A stretch of DNA of 42,102 bases from 12-FULL-44-12b sp964364225 (GCA_964364225.1 CAYIKP010000008.1:1-42102); one strand, 5' to 3'; shown: positions 16,451 to 25,897, counted from the first letter of the stretch. Numbers and translations are program-made. The notes: generated from the letters alone by a model not told the origin.

Positions 16451-17743
16451 ATGAAGAATCTTCGAGAAAGAACCCGCCGTATCCTAAGAAGTAGCGAGCC
16501 TTATTTAAAAATGGACATGATTTACACAACCAAGGGAGGTTTTTGGACTACCTTAAAATTTTTCGTTGGCACAGCAATGTCTATCGCTACCATGATTGCT
16601 TTTGGTAACCTTGTATCAAAAGAAATCTATGGAACTTATAATTATTTACTTTCATTGGCCGCATCGCTAGGTTTCCTTACGCTCTCTGGAACAGGAACTG
16701 GCGTGTTAAGGGCGGTGGCCAGAGGAAACGATAATGTGCTTTCTTATTCAATTCGTCTTCAGTTGAGATATAACACAATAGCTATGGCGACAATTGGCGC
16801 AGTTGCCATTTATTACTGGATACATGGAAACATGTTATTTGCAACAAGTTTGGGAATACTAGCTATTTCTCTTCCGCTATCTGAGGCATTTCACATATTT
16901 GAACCATTTTTTATTGGTCAGAAAAGATTTGATCTTTTAGCAATGATAGCAAGCGCTTCATCTTTATTATCTGCCGTTGCTACCATAATAACTATTTTCT
17001 TTACAAATAATATTTTTATTCTAGTTGCTGTTTATGCAATCACTTCATTAGGACCAAATATTTGTTCTTATTTATATGCAAAACGTTTCGTTTCAACGAC
17101 TGAGTTAAATAAAGAAACTATATCGGAATTAAGACGAACAGCATTTCACTTGACTGGGGCCGGTATAGTTGGCTATCTTGCCCAATATATAGACAAAATT
17201 GTTTTATTCCAAGTAGCAGGACCCGCCACTTTAGCAGTTTATAGTTTTGCGACGGCTGGACCAGAACGCCTAAAGGGTCTCGCTAAAAATTTACTAAGCA
17301 TCACCCTACCAAAATTATCAGAAAAAACAACACAGGAAATACGACTGGTGTTTTACAAAAGATTATTTTTTTCTGCCATCATTGGCGCTGTCCTAGCGGG
17401 CGCCTATACAGTATTTGCTCCATTACTTTTTAAATGGTTTTTGCCCAAATATTTAGATTCAATAATCTATTCACAAATTTACGCAATAAGCCTTATATTT
17501 ATTCCTGTAGCCCTATATGTAGGTAATGTTTTTTTGAGTCAAAATATGTTAAGGGCAGTTTATATGTCCAGTACCGGTTCACAAATATTCCGCATATTAC
17601 TATTTTTGATTCTTGGCTGGCGATGGCAAATATGGGGCGTAATAACTGCATCAGTAATCACCTATATTGTTGGTGTAATTTACAATATTATTATTTGGGA
17701 GCTAGAAACACGCCGCTTAATGAAAAAACATGAGTTTCAATAA
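16451..17743 (+). CDS. Polysaccharide flippase (Wzx-like, MOP superfamily)
   Basis: The 430-residue protein has about 12-14 hydrophobic segments and begins with the family pattern FGNLVSKEIYGTYNYLLSL, as in oligosaccharide flippases of the MATE/MOP superfamily that move lipid-linked glycans across the membrane. Charged residues in the core (RLQLRYN, GPERLKGLAKN) are as usual. It is the first gene of a long plus-strand glycan operon and overlaps the following methyltransferase by 14 nt. Its C-terminal code (IIIWELETRRLMKKH) has a degenerate second copy 650 bp downstream, in the chimeric remnant at 18391. Confidence 0.9.
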   Translation: MKNLRERTRRILRSSEPYLKMDMIYTTKGGFWTTLKFFVGTAMSIATMIAFGNLVSKEIYGTYNYLLSLAASLGFLTLSGTGTGVLRAVARGNDNVLSYSIRLQLRYNTIAMATIGAVAIYYWIHGNMLFATSLGILAISLPLSEAFHIFEPFFIGQKRFDLLAMIASASSLLSAVATIITIFFTNNIFILVAVYAITSLGPNICSYLYAKRFVSTTELNKETISELRRTAFHLTGAGIVGYLAQYIDKIVLFQVAGPATLAVYSFATAGPERLKGLAKNLLSITLPKLSEKTTQEIRLVFYKRLFFSAIIGAVLAGAYTVFAPLLFKWFLPKYLDSIIYSQIYAISLIFIPVALYVGNVFLSQNMLRAVYMSSTGSQIFRILLFLILGWRWQIWGVITASVITYIVGVIYNIIIWELETRRLMKKHEFQ

Positions 17744-18386
17744 AAACCGCACATCACTTTCTGTATCTGTTCGTCGTCATTTTGTAGATAATTTTTTCTT
17801 TTCTCATAAAAACCTTTTTGCCGAAGGAAAACTTGTATTAGACATTGGTGGTAAAAAAAATAATAAGCGCGGACTTTTTGATATAGAAAAAACTGGTGCA
17901 AATGTAAAGTATGTAAATATTGATCTTTCTACAAATCCAGACATTGTTAGTGATGCGTCAAATATTCCCCTTCCAGATAATTCTTATGATGTGGCAATCA
18001 TGGGAGAGCTATTGGAGCATGTTCCAGACCCTAAAAATGTACTCAAAGAAGCTTACCGTTTATTACGTTCTGGTGGTCTTGTGTTAATAACCGTACCATT
18101 TCTATATCCTGTACACGCTGATCCATATGATTTTGGTCGTTACACAGATTATTTTTGGCAAGAAACATTAGAAAAAATTGGTTTTAAAGAAATAAAAATA
18201 GAAAAGCAAGGAACAATTTTTGCCGTCTTGGCGCTCATAATTCAGCACATATTCAGGGCAAAAAATAAATCCTGGAGGCCAATTCAAACACCACTTATAT
18301 TATTTTTTATGTGGTTAGATAAAAAAACTTCCAATCCCCTTCTTCGTGCTTGGACCACAGGATACGGTATAGTAGTAAAAAAATAA
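17730..18386 (+). CDS. SAM-dependent methyltransferase (Methyltransf_11 type)
   Basis: The 218-residue protein shows motif I as LVLDIGGKKNNKRG, motif II near VNIDLSTNPD, and the post-I/IV segment SYDVAIMGELLEHVPDPKNV followed by RLLRSGGLVLITVPF, all typical of class I SAM methyltransferases. It lacks a membrane segment. Its place in the operon suggests methylation of a sugar or lipid-linked glycan, but the substrate cannot be read from sequence. It overlaps the flippase by 14 nt and is followed by a gene remnant. Confidence 0.85.
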   Translation: MSFNKNRTSLSVSVRRHFVDNFFFSHKNLFAEGKLVLDIGGKKNNKRGLFDIEKTGANVKYVNIDLSTNPDIVSDASNIPLPDNSYDVAIMGELLEHVPDPKNVLKEAYRLLRSGGLVLITVPFLYPVHADPYDFGRYTDYFWQETLEKIGFKEIKIEKQGTIFAVLALIIQHIFRAKNKSWRPIQTPLILFFMWLDKKTSNPLLRAWTTGYGIVVKK

Positions 18387-18390
18387 ATCG

Positions 18391-18564
18391 ATGAATAAAT
18401 TATTCTTTTACGTTTCGTATTTCCCCATAAGATTTTATGCAAAATATGGCAATGCCAAATCTGTTTTAATTTCATATTTAATAAGTGCATTATTAGGTAT
18501 TATTATTTGGGAAATAGAAGTTAGAAGACTTATCAAAAAGCAGGTAAATATACAACATGTCTAA
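18391..18564 (+). pseudogene. Chimeric remnant: methyltransferase N-terminus joined to flippase C-terminus
   Basis: The 57-codon frame starts MNKLFFYVSYFPIRFYAK, closely like the start of the methyltransferase at 19305 (MYKLFFYLSYIPIKMFSK), including the later NAKSVLI versus AKNALI. It ends GIIIWEIEVRRLIKKQ, like the end of the flippase (NIIIWELETRRLMKKH). No family has this order; the simplest reading is a deletion that joined the front of one gene to the back of another copy of the flippase. It overlaps the next methyltransferase start by 8 nt, just as the real genes in this operon overlap. It may still be translated as a small one-helix membrane peptide. Confidence 0.65.
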
Positions 18565-19312
18565 AGAAAAAGTGTTTGACAAATACGAAACAAGGTCTCC
18601 CGATTATCATTTTGTTCAAATCAACAAGACCTCTTTAAAGACATTCAACGCTTTTGTAGAAGCAAGACTTAAAGGGATGGTGGAAAAGGTAGATAGACTC
18701 GCTAAAAGTATTGAGGGCGAAATAAACATCCTCGATGTTGGATGTGGCGATGGGGTTGCTTTGTTTTTAATAAAAGAACTGATTAACAACAAAAAGGTAA
18801 ATATTTTTGGTGTTGACCAATCAGAAAAAGCTATATGCGTTGCCAAAAATAAAATTACGGACGGAAACTTTAAAGTATCAAGTGTTTATAATATCCCTTT
18901 CAATGACTCATACTTTGATATTGTAATTTCCTCAGATGTAATAGAACATGTGAAAAAACCTGAAAATATGTTAGATGAAATAAAACGAGTAACAAGAAAC
19001 AATGGTTTTGTTGTCATAGGAACACCAGTAAAAATAACAAAATTTCCCTTGGATCATAATCATGCACAAGAATTTTTCACAGAAGACTTGGTGAAATTAA
19101 TGGAAACGAGATTTTCTAATTGTCAGTTGGATGAAAGTCATAATATTATTACTTCCTTATTGTATGGTTATCCCACAAAAAACTTTATAAACTGGAAATA
19201 TTTAATAAATATTATAGCTATTTATTTAAGATACAATCCTTTTCTTAGAACAAGAAAAAATAAGTTTCAGAAATTTACATATATGTATGTAACCGGACAA
19301 AAAAATGTATAA
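18557..19312 (+). CDS. SAM-dependent methyltransferase
   Basis: The 251-residue class I methyltransferase has motif I INILDVGCGDGVALFLI (about residues 57-73), acidic residue after beta-2 in IFGVDQSEKAI, and SSDVIEHVKKPENMLDEIKR followed by NNGFVVIGTPV. The hydrophobic tract NIIAIYLRYNPFLRTRKNKF near the C-terminus could touch the membrane. It overlaps the next gene by 8 nt and is part of the plus-strand glycan operon. The target group is unknown; sugar O-methylation is plausible from context. Confidence 0.85.
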   Translation: MSKEKVFDKYETRSPDYHFVQINKTSLKTFNAFVEARLKGMVEKVDRLAKSIEGEINILDVGCGDGVALFLIKELINNKKVNIFGVDQSEKAICVAKNKITDGNFKVSSVYNIPFNDSYFDIVISSDVIEHVKKPENMLDEIKRVTRNNGFVVIGTPVKITKFPLDHNHAQEFFTEDLVKLMETRFSNCQLDESHNIITSLLYGYPTKNFINWKYLINIIAIYLRYNPFLRTRKNKFQKFTYMYVTGQKNV

Positions 19313-20000
19313 ATTATTTTTCTATCTATCATATATTCCTATAAAAATGTTCTCCAAAAAAGCGCCGGCAAAAAACGCTCTCATTTTTTTGTTCAATCTA
19401 CATAAAAGAATTCTGACACTCATTTCAGATAGAGCATCTGACTATGAAGGTGGCATACATCCGAAACATCGTCTTATGCAATACCACAAATTTTTTTCGA
19501 AAAGAATAACATCCGGACAAAGTATTCTAGATATAGGGTCAGGAAAAGGGCCACTAGCCTACGACCTTGCAAGAGCGGGAGCAAATGTAACAGGGATAGA
19601 AATATCAAGAAAAAACTTTGATATAGCAAACGGGCTGTATAAATTACCGAATCTTCATTTTATATATGGAGATGCTTGGAAAGACGTGCCTAACAAACAT
19701 TTCGACACTATAGTAATGTCTAATGTGTTAGAGCACATAGATGACCGGGTTGGATTTATAAAGAAAATACAAAAAGATACTTTTGCAAAAAAATGGTTGA
19801 TTCGGGTTCCGTGTTTTGATAGAGATTGGATAGTCCCCCTCGCTAAAGAGTTAGGTTTGGATAGTCGGCTTGATGAAACCCATTTCACTGAATTTACAGA
19901 CGAGACATTTAGAAAAGAGATGAGTGATGCTGGTTTGGAAATTATACATTTTGAAAAACAATGGGGAGAAATTTGGGCAGAATTAATTCCTAAAAAGTAA
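19305..20000 (+). CDS. SAM-dependent methyltransferase with hydrophobic N-terminus
   Basis: The 231-residue protein begins MYKLFFYLSYIPIKMFSKK, a short hydrophobic leader that is also found, diverged, in the chimeric remnant at 18391. The methyltransferase core follows: QSILDIGSGKGPLAYDLA, GIEISRKNFDIA, and FDTIVMSNVLEHIDDRVGF. The segment VPCFDRDWIVPLAKELG comes next. It starts inside the previous gene (8-nt overlap) and ends 1 nt before the carbamoyltransferase ATG, so the three are likely co-transcribed and coupled. Confidence 0.85.
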   Translation: MYKLFFYLSYIPIKMFSKKAPAKNALIFLFNLHKRILTLISDRASDYEGGIHPKHRLMQYHKFFSKRITSGQSILDIGSGKGPLAYDLARAGANVTGIEISRKNFDIANGLYKLPNLHFIYGDAWKDVPNKHFDTIVMSNVLEHIDDRVGFIKKIQKDTFAKKWLIRVPCFDRDWIVPLAKELGLDSRLDETHFTEFTDETFRKEMSDAGLEIIHFEKQWGEIWAELIPKK

Positions 20001-20001
20001 T

Positions 20002-21765
20002 ATGCGCATACTGGGAATATCTTTAGGGCATGATAGTAATTTTACCCTCATTGAAAACGGGAAATTTTTAGGAATGATGGAAGCAGAGCGATATTTCAGA
20101 CAAAAACGATATAAATTGTCTGCAGAAACGCTTGAATCTGGAAAACATGGTAGTACCTACCAATATACTGACATTGAAGATTTGAAGTTATTTTTAAATC
20201 TCATTAAAAAAGAGTGGGGTGATAAATTTGATTGTATCGCTCTCCAAAATCAGGGAAGAAAAACTGAATTTGAAAATCTCCAAGTTGTTTTGAAAGACTG
20301 TGGAATTTCGTTTATTGAGGCATTTCATATAGACCACCACCTATCTCATGCTTCCCTTTCATATTTCACCAGCCCCTTTTCTAAATCACTTATCCTAAGT
20401 TTTGATGGAATTGGAAACGATGGAAAAACTGTTTTCTTTAATGCTGAAAAAAACAAGATTGAATATTTAACCAATATTCCAATAAGTTTTGGGCAAAGTT
20501 ATAGCAACTTGGGTTACATACTTGGAATTAAACCGGAAGTTGATGGCACCACTTCCGGGAAAGTTATGGGCCTTACATCCTACGGAAAAGTTATAGATAG
20601 CTGGATTCCATACGCAAGAAAATATGTTTTGGAATATAAAAAGTTTAGAAGCGAAGAAATCGAGGGTTTGAGGACTTTTGGAAAGGGCCACAGGGTAAAT
20701 TCAGTTGGTCTTGAAGATATTCCTGATTTAAAAAAATATATTGTAAAAAGAGACTTTAAAAACCCAAACTTAAAAGAGAAAATTAAACTAATGTTGGGCT
20801 TAATTAAAAATGAAGTATTACATATTGGTGATCCAAAAAACCAAGATGCTCAAGATTTATCTGCAACAGTACAACATGTATGGACCGAAGAAACGCTAAG
20901 ACTTATTAAAGAAAATAAAGGCACCAACGAAAATATTTGTGTTGTCGGAGGATGTGCATTAAATGGAACAACAAATTACGAAATAGAAAAATCTGAACTT
21001 TTCAAAAAAGCGCACTTTATACCAAACCCTTCTGATTGTGGGCTTTCAGCTGGCGCTGCTCTTTATGTGTATTACGTGCTTAAAAATAATCCTTTCATCG
21101 GATCTAAAAAATACTTCTCTCCTTATTTAGGTTCCCTGCCTTACGACACAGATAAACTTGAAGAATTTAAATCAAAATATCCACACAAAGAAATTCCTGA
21201 AGAAAAATTACCTGAAGTTTTGGCAAAACTAATTTCTCGCGACCTTATTGTTGGACTCATAAGAGGAAAATATGAGGTGGGCCCTCGCGCACTAGGCAAT
21301 CGTTCCATTCTCTGTAACCCGCTTAACAAAGATATGCGCAATATTCTAAATGACAAGGTAAAGCACAGAGAGTGGTTTAGGCCTTTTGCTCCAATGGTTA
21401 CCGAGGAAGATTCTCAAAAATATTTTACAAACACAGCACCGGTTCCTTATATGTCTGTGATTTGTGATACTAGAAAAGAATATGTGGATAAACTCCCCTC
21501 CATCACCCACGTAGACGGCACGGCAAGAATTCAGACCGTGAATCCAAATCAAAATTCATTTATATATAAATCATTAAAGGAGTTTGAAAAAATTACCAGT
21601 ATGCCTATATTTTTAAATACTTCTTTTAATCCAGCCGGAGAGCCAATATTAAATTTCTGTGAGATAGGGCTAGAAATGCTTGATAAAACAGACCTTGATT
21701 TAGTTATCATTGAAAATGTTGTATTCTCTAGTCATGCTAAGAGACATCTTTTGGAAACCATATAG
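20002..21765 (+). CDS. Carbamoyltransferase (NodU/CmcH/TobZ family)
   Basis: These enzymes carbamoylate a hydroxyl group, often of a sugar, using carbamoyl phosphate and ATP. The 587-residue protein has both halves. The N-terminal Kae1-like domain carries MRILGISLGHDSNFTLI, the metal-binding DHHLSHASLSYF (about residues 111-122), LILSFDGIGNDG, VVGGCALNGTTNYEI and IPNPSDCGLSAGAA. The C-terminal YrdC-like domain carries YEVGPRALGNRSIL, HREWFRPFAPMV and FLNTSFNPAGEPI. The length is normal for the family. It overlaps the next glycosyltransferase by 32 nt. In this locus it probably decorates a surface glycan. Confidence 0.93.
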   Translation: MRILGISLGHDSNFTLIENGKFLGMMEAERYFRQKRYKLSAETLESGKHGSTYQYTDIEDLKLFLNLIKKEWGDKFDCIALQNQGRKTEFENLQVVLKDCGISFIEAFHIDHHLSHASLSYFTSPFSKSLILSFDGIGNDGKTVFFNAEKNKIEYLTNIPISFGQSYSNLGYILGIKPEVDGTTSGKVMGLTSYGKVIDSWIPYARKYVLEYKKFRSEEIEGLRTFGKGHRVNSVGLEDIPDLKKYIVKRDFKNPNLKEKIKLMLGLIKNEVLHIGDPKNQDAQDLSATVQHVWTEETLRLIKENKGTNENICVVGGCALNGTTNYEIEKSELFKKAHFIPNPSDCGLSAGAALYVYYVLKNNPFIGSKKYFSPYLGSLPYDTDKLEEFKSKYPHKEIPEEKLPEVLAKLISRDLIVGLIRGKYEVGPRALGNRSILCNPLNKDMRNILNDKVKHREWFRPFAPMVTEEDSQKYFTNTAPVPYMSVICDTRKEYVDKLPSITHVDGTARIQTVNPNQNSFIYKSLKEFEKITSMPIFLNTSFNPAGEPILNFCEIGLEMLDKTDLDLVIIENVVFSSHAKRHLLETI

Positions 21766-22774
21766 CCACCTCATAATAATTGGAGACAACGTCAATTGGG
21801 CTATAGACGAAGAAGCACGCCAATTGAAGGTAATCACTGAAATGATGGGTGTGCCAGCTCACATAAGAAAAAACATGATTTTGAATGTCCCTCAAATGGT
21901 ACATTACACTTCTCAATTCTCACTTAATAATGAGGTTATTTATAAAAGTAAAAATAGGATTTCAGTAGATTATTTTCACGGTAAACCAGAACAGGGAGAT
22001 AGTTTTAAGAAATGTTTTGAATCATTGAAAAAGCACCGAGAAGATATTGCCGGAGTCAGAGTATCAACCAAAGAAATGGAAAGTGTAATAAAGAACAGTG
22101 GCATTAACCCAACAAAAGTAAAATTAATACCAATAGGTATTGATACAGAAATTTTCAAACCCAAGACCAAGGCGAAGCAACACTTGATGCGTGAAAAATT
22201 GAATATCCCAGAAGATGCTGTTGTTATTGGATCTTTCCAAAAAGATGGAGTCGGCTGGGGCGAAGGATTAGAGCCAAAACTGATAAAGGGTCCTGATGTA
22301 TTTTTAAAAGTAATTGAAAAATTAAAAAGCGAAGTTCCAAATATCCACATTCTTCTTTCTGGTCCCGCTAGAGGATTTGTGAAAACAGGATTAACCAAAC
22401 TGGGTGTACCGTTTACACACAAATATTATTCCAATTATAAAAAAGTTGCAGATTTATATGATGCATTAGATTTATATATTATTACTTCTCGTGAAGAAGG
22501 CGGTCCGAAAGCATGTCTTGAGTCTATGGCCAAAGGAATTCCCTTAGTAACAACAGAGGTCGGTCAATGCAAAGATTTAGTGGTTAATAAAAAGAATGGA
22601 TTAATGGTACCAATTGATGATATTTCCAGCTTATTCAAGTCTTCAATAAAAATACTGAGAGATGAAAACCTTAGAACAACATTGATAAATAATGGATATA
22701 TCACCGCTAAGGAAAATAGTTATAATGAACAAATATCTCTATGGAAAGAGTTATTTAGTAGTTTAGATAAGTGA
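21734..22774 (+). CDS. GT4 glycosyltransferase
   Basis: The 346-residue protein has the C-terminal half of GT-B retaining glycosyltransferases: VKLIPIGIDTEIFKP, NIHILLSGPARGF, and the nucleotide-sugar site SREEGGPKACLESMAKGIPL, followed by TTEVGQCKDLV. The start MLRDIFWKPYSHLIIIGDN at 21734 is preferred; it lies inside the end of the carbamoyltransferase. The N-terminal acceptor half is short, about 110 residues. It is the last gene before an intergenic repeat (22775-22893), and that repeat also follows a GT4 gene at 28371. Confidence 0.85.
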   Translation: MLRDIFWKPYSHLIIIGDNVNWAIDEEARQLKVITEMMGVPAHIRKNMILNVPQMVHYTSQFSLNNEVIYKSKNRISVDYFHGKPEQGDSFKKCFESLKKHREDIAGVRVSTKEMESVIKNSGINPTKVKLIPIGIDTEIFKPKTKAKQHLMREKLNIPEDAVVIGSFQKDGVGWGEGLEPKLIKGPDVFLKVIEKLKSEVPNIHILLSGPARGFVKTGLTKLGVPFTHKYYSNYKKVADLYDALDLYIITSREEGGPKACLESMAKGIPLVTTEVGQCKDLVVNKKNGLMVPIDDISSLFKSSIKILRDENLRTTLINNGYITAKENSYNEQISLWKELFSSLDK

Positions 22775-22777
22775 AAA

Positions 22778-22800
22778 TGAATCCCGTTAGAAACCGCGGT
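22778..22800 (+). repeat. Dispersed CCCGTTAGAAAC repeat, copy 1
   Basis: TGAATCCCGTTAGAAAC-CGCGGT starts 4 nt after the stop of the GT4 gene. The same sequence with three changes lies at 28350-28373 on the other strand, also at the end of a GT4 gene. Downstream (22868-22897) a diverged inverted copy (CGTGTCGCGAC...TTAATGGGAT) could pair with it to form a hairpin that spans the intergenic promoter. Confidence 0.6.
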
Positions 22801-22819
22801 CACGAAACAAATAAATGGA

Positions 22820-22825
22820 TATAAT
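22820..22825 (+). promoter_or_regulatory. -10 box within the intergenic repeat region
   Basis: TATAAT followed by GATCA lies between the two arms of the inverted repeat, 68 nt before ATG 22894. The other repeat copy (28350-28373) also has TATAATGAT downstream, at 28346-28338 on the minus strand, so the box seems to belong to the repeat module. Confidence 0.45.
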
Positions 22826-22893
22826 GATCAATGTAATTATCAATAATATAAATTTCAGGCTACGCGAACGTGTCGCGACTTGTTTTTAATGGG

Positions 22894-23841
22894 ATGAATA
22901 TAAAACACCTTTTATTTGGGCCTGAAATCTCTATTTTCCATGAATTTCATAAACCTCCATATGGTGGTGGAAATCAATTCTTGATAGCTTTAATTACTGA
23001 ATTTAAGCACCGTGGCCTTAATGTTGGCACAAACACCGTAGGCAAAAATACAAAAGCGGTTTTATTTAATTCATACAACTTTGATTTTAATAAACTACAA
23101 AAAATCAACAAAAGATTTAGTCCAAAAATGATTCACAGAATAGCTGGACCAATGGGGACATATCGAGGAGTTGATAACGGAGTTGACATGAAAATATGGG
23201 AAATTAATAAAAACTTAGCAGATGCCACTATTTTTCAATCTAAGTATAGTCTTAATGCACATATTAAATTGGGTTTGGAATTCAAAAATCCAACAATAAT
23301 ACCAAACTCTGCCGATAACAATATATTCAATAAACAAGACAGGATACAAAAACCTAACGGAGATAGAAAAATAAGATTAATAGCAACTGCATGGTCAGAT
23401 AATCCTAAAAAAGGTGGACCGATTTTATCTTGGTTGGATAAAAGGCTTGATTATTCAAAATATGACTTAACATTCGTTGGTAGAACAAAGGCTGAATTCA
23501 AAAGTGCAAAATTAATTGACCCGGTTCCATCTGAAGAATTAGCAAAAATATTGAAGCAACACGATATTTACATAGCTCCCAGCGAAGACGATCCTTGCTC
23601 TAATGCACTAATTGAGGCCCTGAATTGCGGTTTACCTGCTCTATTTTTAAAGAGCGGTGGACATCCAGAAATAGTAAAAGATGGCGGTGTAGGGTTTACG
23701 GGAACAGAAGATTTGATTAATAAGTTGGAAGAAATTTCAAACAACTATACCTTTTACCAAGATAAAATAAATATGCCAACCATTGAAGAAACGGCTGAAT
23801 TATATCTTCGAGTATTTGATATGTATGAAAAAAATAAATAA
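22894..23841 (+). CDS. GT4-like glycosyltransferase
   Basis: The 315-residue protein begins MNIKHLLFGPEISIFHEFH, has PPYGGGNQFLIALITEF (a GT-B N-terminal Gly-rich loop), IIPNSADNNIF, and the C-terminal donor site PSEDDPCSNALIEALNCGLP followed by FLKSGGHPEIV. ATG 22894 is preferred to the GTG at 22870 because that GTG lies in the inverted-repeat arm. It overlaps the next gene by 17 nt and opens the second part of the plus-strand glycan block. Sugar donor and acceptor are unknown. Confidence 0.82.
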   Translation: MNIKHLLFGPEISIFHEFHKPPYGGGNQFLIALITEFKHRGLNVGTNTVGKNTKAVLFNSYNFDFNKLQKINKRFSPKMIHRIAGPMGTYRGVDNGVDMKIWEINKNLADATIFQSKYSLNAHIKLGLEFKNPTIIPNSADNNIFNKQDRIQKPNGDRKIRLIATAWSDNPKKGGPILSWLDKRLDYSKYDLTFVGRTKAEFKSAKLIDPVPSEELAKILKQHDIYIAPSEDDPCSNALIEALNCGLPALFLKSGGHPEIVKDGGVGFTGTEDLINKLEEISNNYTFYQDKINMPTIEETAELYLRVFDMYEKNK

Positions 23842-24943
23842 ATTTATACCAAATTGGATTAAGATAATATTGGTTACAACTTATGTATTAACTAAGTCTT
23901 TGCTTGCAGGACCAAAATCTAAAAAAATAATTCTCAATTTATCTGGAGTCCTTCCTCCAATAAATAGCCATAAAATCGTCCATGGCGGTAAAGTAAAACT
24001 CCTTCATTTAAGGGAGTACTTTGGAGATTCGTGGAAAAAATTTAACATTTCATATTTCGTCTCAAGCGGACTTCCCTTTATCCCCGCTCTTTGGATAAGG
24101 ATTTATAAAATGTTTGGCATTAAAGTAGTTTGGAATCAAAACGGAGTTGCTTATCCGGCCTTGTATAGCAATGAGGTCGTGAAAAATATAAACAATTTAA
24201 TGAAACCAATACATTCTGTGGATTATGTTATTTATCAAACAAAGTTTTGTAAAAAAAGTGCAGATAAATATTTAGGCATTTTTAATGGTCCTTCTTCTAT
24301 TGTTTTGAATCCAGTTGATGTAAATGAATTTACGCCAAGAAAGTCCCCTCTCCCAAAAGAGCCATTAACTTTAATAATGACTGGAAATCACATGGAGTCA
24401 AAAGACAGGTTAATAACATCAATTGGGACGGTCAAAGAACTCCACAATAGGGGTATAAAAACAAAACTAATAATTCTAGGAGATCTGCCAAAGCTAGGTT
24501 TTGTAACAGAGGAAGATATGGATAATGAGATTAAGAAACAAAATTTGGAAGAATGGGTGGAAAAGAAGGGGGGCTTTCTACAAAAAGACGCGCCCGCTCT
24601 GTTTCAATCCGCACACATACTTCTTCATTTAAAATACTTGGACCCGTGTCCAACTGTAGTTCTTGAAGCGCTTGCATCTGGACTCCCTGTTGTAGCATCT
24701 CAAAGTGGTGGATTACCAGAGATGGTTGACGAAAAATCAGGAATACTCATTCCTGTTGTAGAAGATTTTGAAAAACTACACTATCCAAGTGTCAAAGAAG
24801 TGGCAGACGCAATTGAGAAAATAAGCTCAAATCTAGATGAGTGGAGCAAAAATGCTAGACTTGGAGCGGTACAAAAATTTGATAATAAAGTTTGGCTAAA
24901 TCGTCATGAGATATTATTTAAAGAAGTATTAAATATAAAATGA
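23825..24943 (+). CDS. GT4 glycosyltransferase
   Basis: The 372-residue protein starts with a hydrophobic stretch (NWIKIILVTTYVLTKSLLAG) that may sit on the membrane. It shows the GT-B retaining pattern: VVWNQNGVAYPALYSNE, SIVLNPVDVNEFTP, LTLIMTGNHMESKDRL, and the donor site LDPCPTVVLEALASGLPVVA followed by SQSGGLPEMVDEKSGILIP. ATG 23825 is chosen over an upstream in-frame ATG that would add 14 residues deep inside the previous gene. It is paralogous in layout to the preceding GT and ends with an ATGA overlap with the GT2 gene. Confidence 0.85.
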   Translation: MKKINKFIPNWIKIILVTTYVLTKSLLAGPKSKKIILNLSGVLPPINSHKIVHGGKVKLLHLREYFGDSWKKFNISYFVSSGLPFIPALWIRIYKMFGIKVVWNQNGVAYPALYSNEVVKNINNLMKPIHSVDYVIYQTKFCKKSADKYLGIFNGPSSIVLNPVDVNEFTPRKSPLPKEPLTLIMTGNHMESKDRLITSIGTVKELHNRGIKTKLIILGDLPKLGFVTEEDMDNEIKKQNLEEWVEKKGGFLQKDAPALFQSAHILLHLKYLDPCPTVVLEALASGLPVVASQSGGLPEMVDEKSGILIPVVEDFEKLHYPSVKEVADAIEKISSNLDEWSKNARLGAVQKFDNKVWLNRHEILFKEVLNIK

Positions 24944-25890
24944 GTCAAAAAGACATTAAACAAAATCCGAGTGTTTCTGTTGTAATGCCTGTTTTAAACG
25001 GTGAAAAATATTTATCCTCTTCTATAAAAAGTGTGCTAGAGCAAACTTTTAGAGATTTTGAATTAATAATAATTAACGATGGATCAACAGACAAAACAGA
25101 GCAAATTATTAAGTCCTTTAATGACCCTCGAATTATTTATATAAAAAATGATGGAAATAAAGGTTTGGCTATCTCCTTTAATATTGGGATAAATGCTTCT
25201 AATGGAAAATTTATTGCAAGAATGGATGCAGATGATATCTGTGAAAAAGCTAGATTTGAAAAACAACTAAACTTTTTAGAATCAAATCCAAGTGTTGGTA
25301 TTGTTGGCTCTTCAGTAATAATGATTGATGAGGAAGGAAAAAAAATAAAAGTACTAAAAAGAGAAATCTCTCATATAAACATAAAGTGGTCCAGCCTCTT
25401 CTCTACTCCAATGTTTCATCCAAGCGTAATGGGTAAAACAGAAATATTTAAAAACAATCTTTATGATGAGGATTTTAAAAATTCTGAAGATTATGAACTT
25501 TGGAGTCGCCTACTTTTTTCAACAAACATTATTTTTGCAAATATAAAAGAACCACTTCTTCGCTACAGAGTTTTTCCAAATTCCTTTACTCAAACCCTAA
25601 ATCTGGATAAAAGGGTTATTTCTGCCCATAACACCATAAACAATATAAAACACTATACGGAGCTTAGTATGAAGGCTGAAAAAGCTTTAATCAGAATTCG
25701 TCAGGAACGCCTAGTATCCTTACCAAGACTTTTTATTGTTTGGATTGCTTACCTAAAAGCAGCGAGGGCTTTTTGTTCTAAAGAAAACTTGGGCTTTAAG
25801 GAATCGTTATTTATATACAGAAAGCTTATCTCTCTAGCCTACTTCTTAATGAAATTCATTATAAAAGAGCTATATCACATATTCAGATAA
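24940..25890 (+). CDS. GT2 family glycosyltransferase
   Basis: The 316-residue inverting GT-A enzyme has VSVVMPVLNGEKYLSSSIKS at the N-terminus, the nucleotide-binding INDGSTDKTEQII, the metal-binding DXD as ARMDADDICE, and the catalytic-base region SEDYELWSRLL. The end is basic and hydrophobic. It overlaps the upstream GT4 by 4 nt (ATGA) and is the last gene of the plus-strand run. The next gene converges 7 nt away, with only a tiny GGCTT/AAGCC hairpin between them. Confidence 0.9.
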   Translation: MSQKDIKQNPSVSVVMPVLNGEKYLSSSIKSVLEQTFRDFELIIINDGSTDKTEQIIKSFNDPRIIYIKNDGNKGLAISFNIGINASNGKFIARMDADDICEKARFEKQLNFLESNPSVGIVGSSVIMIDEEGKKIKVLKREISHINIKWSSLFSTPMFHPSVMGKTEIFKNNLYDEDFKNSEDYELWSRLLFSTNIIFANIKEPLLRYRVFPNSFTQTLNLDKRVISAHNTINNIKHYTELSMKAEKALIRIRQERLVSLPRLFIVWIAYLKAARAFCSKENLGFKESLFIYRKLISLAYFLMKFIIKELYHIFR

Positions 25891-25897
25891 TACGGCT

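Noticed and set aside
21976..22422. 148-codon frame opposite the GT4 gene at 21734
   Set aside because: Shadow of a clear glycosyltransferase; no promoter or family pattern.
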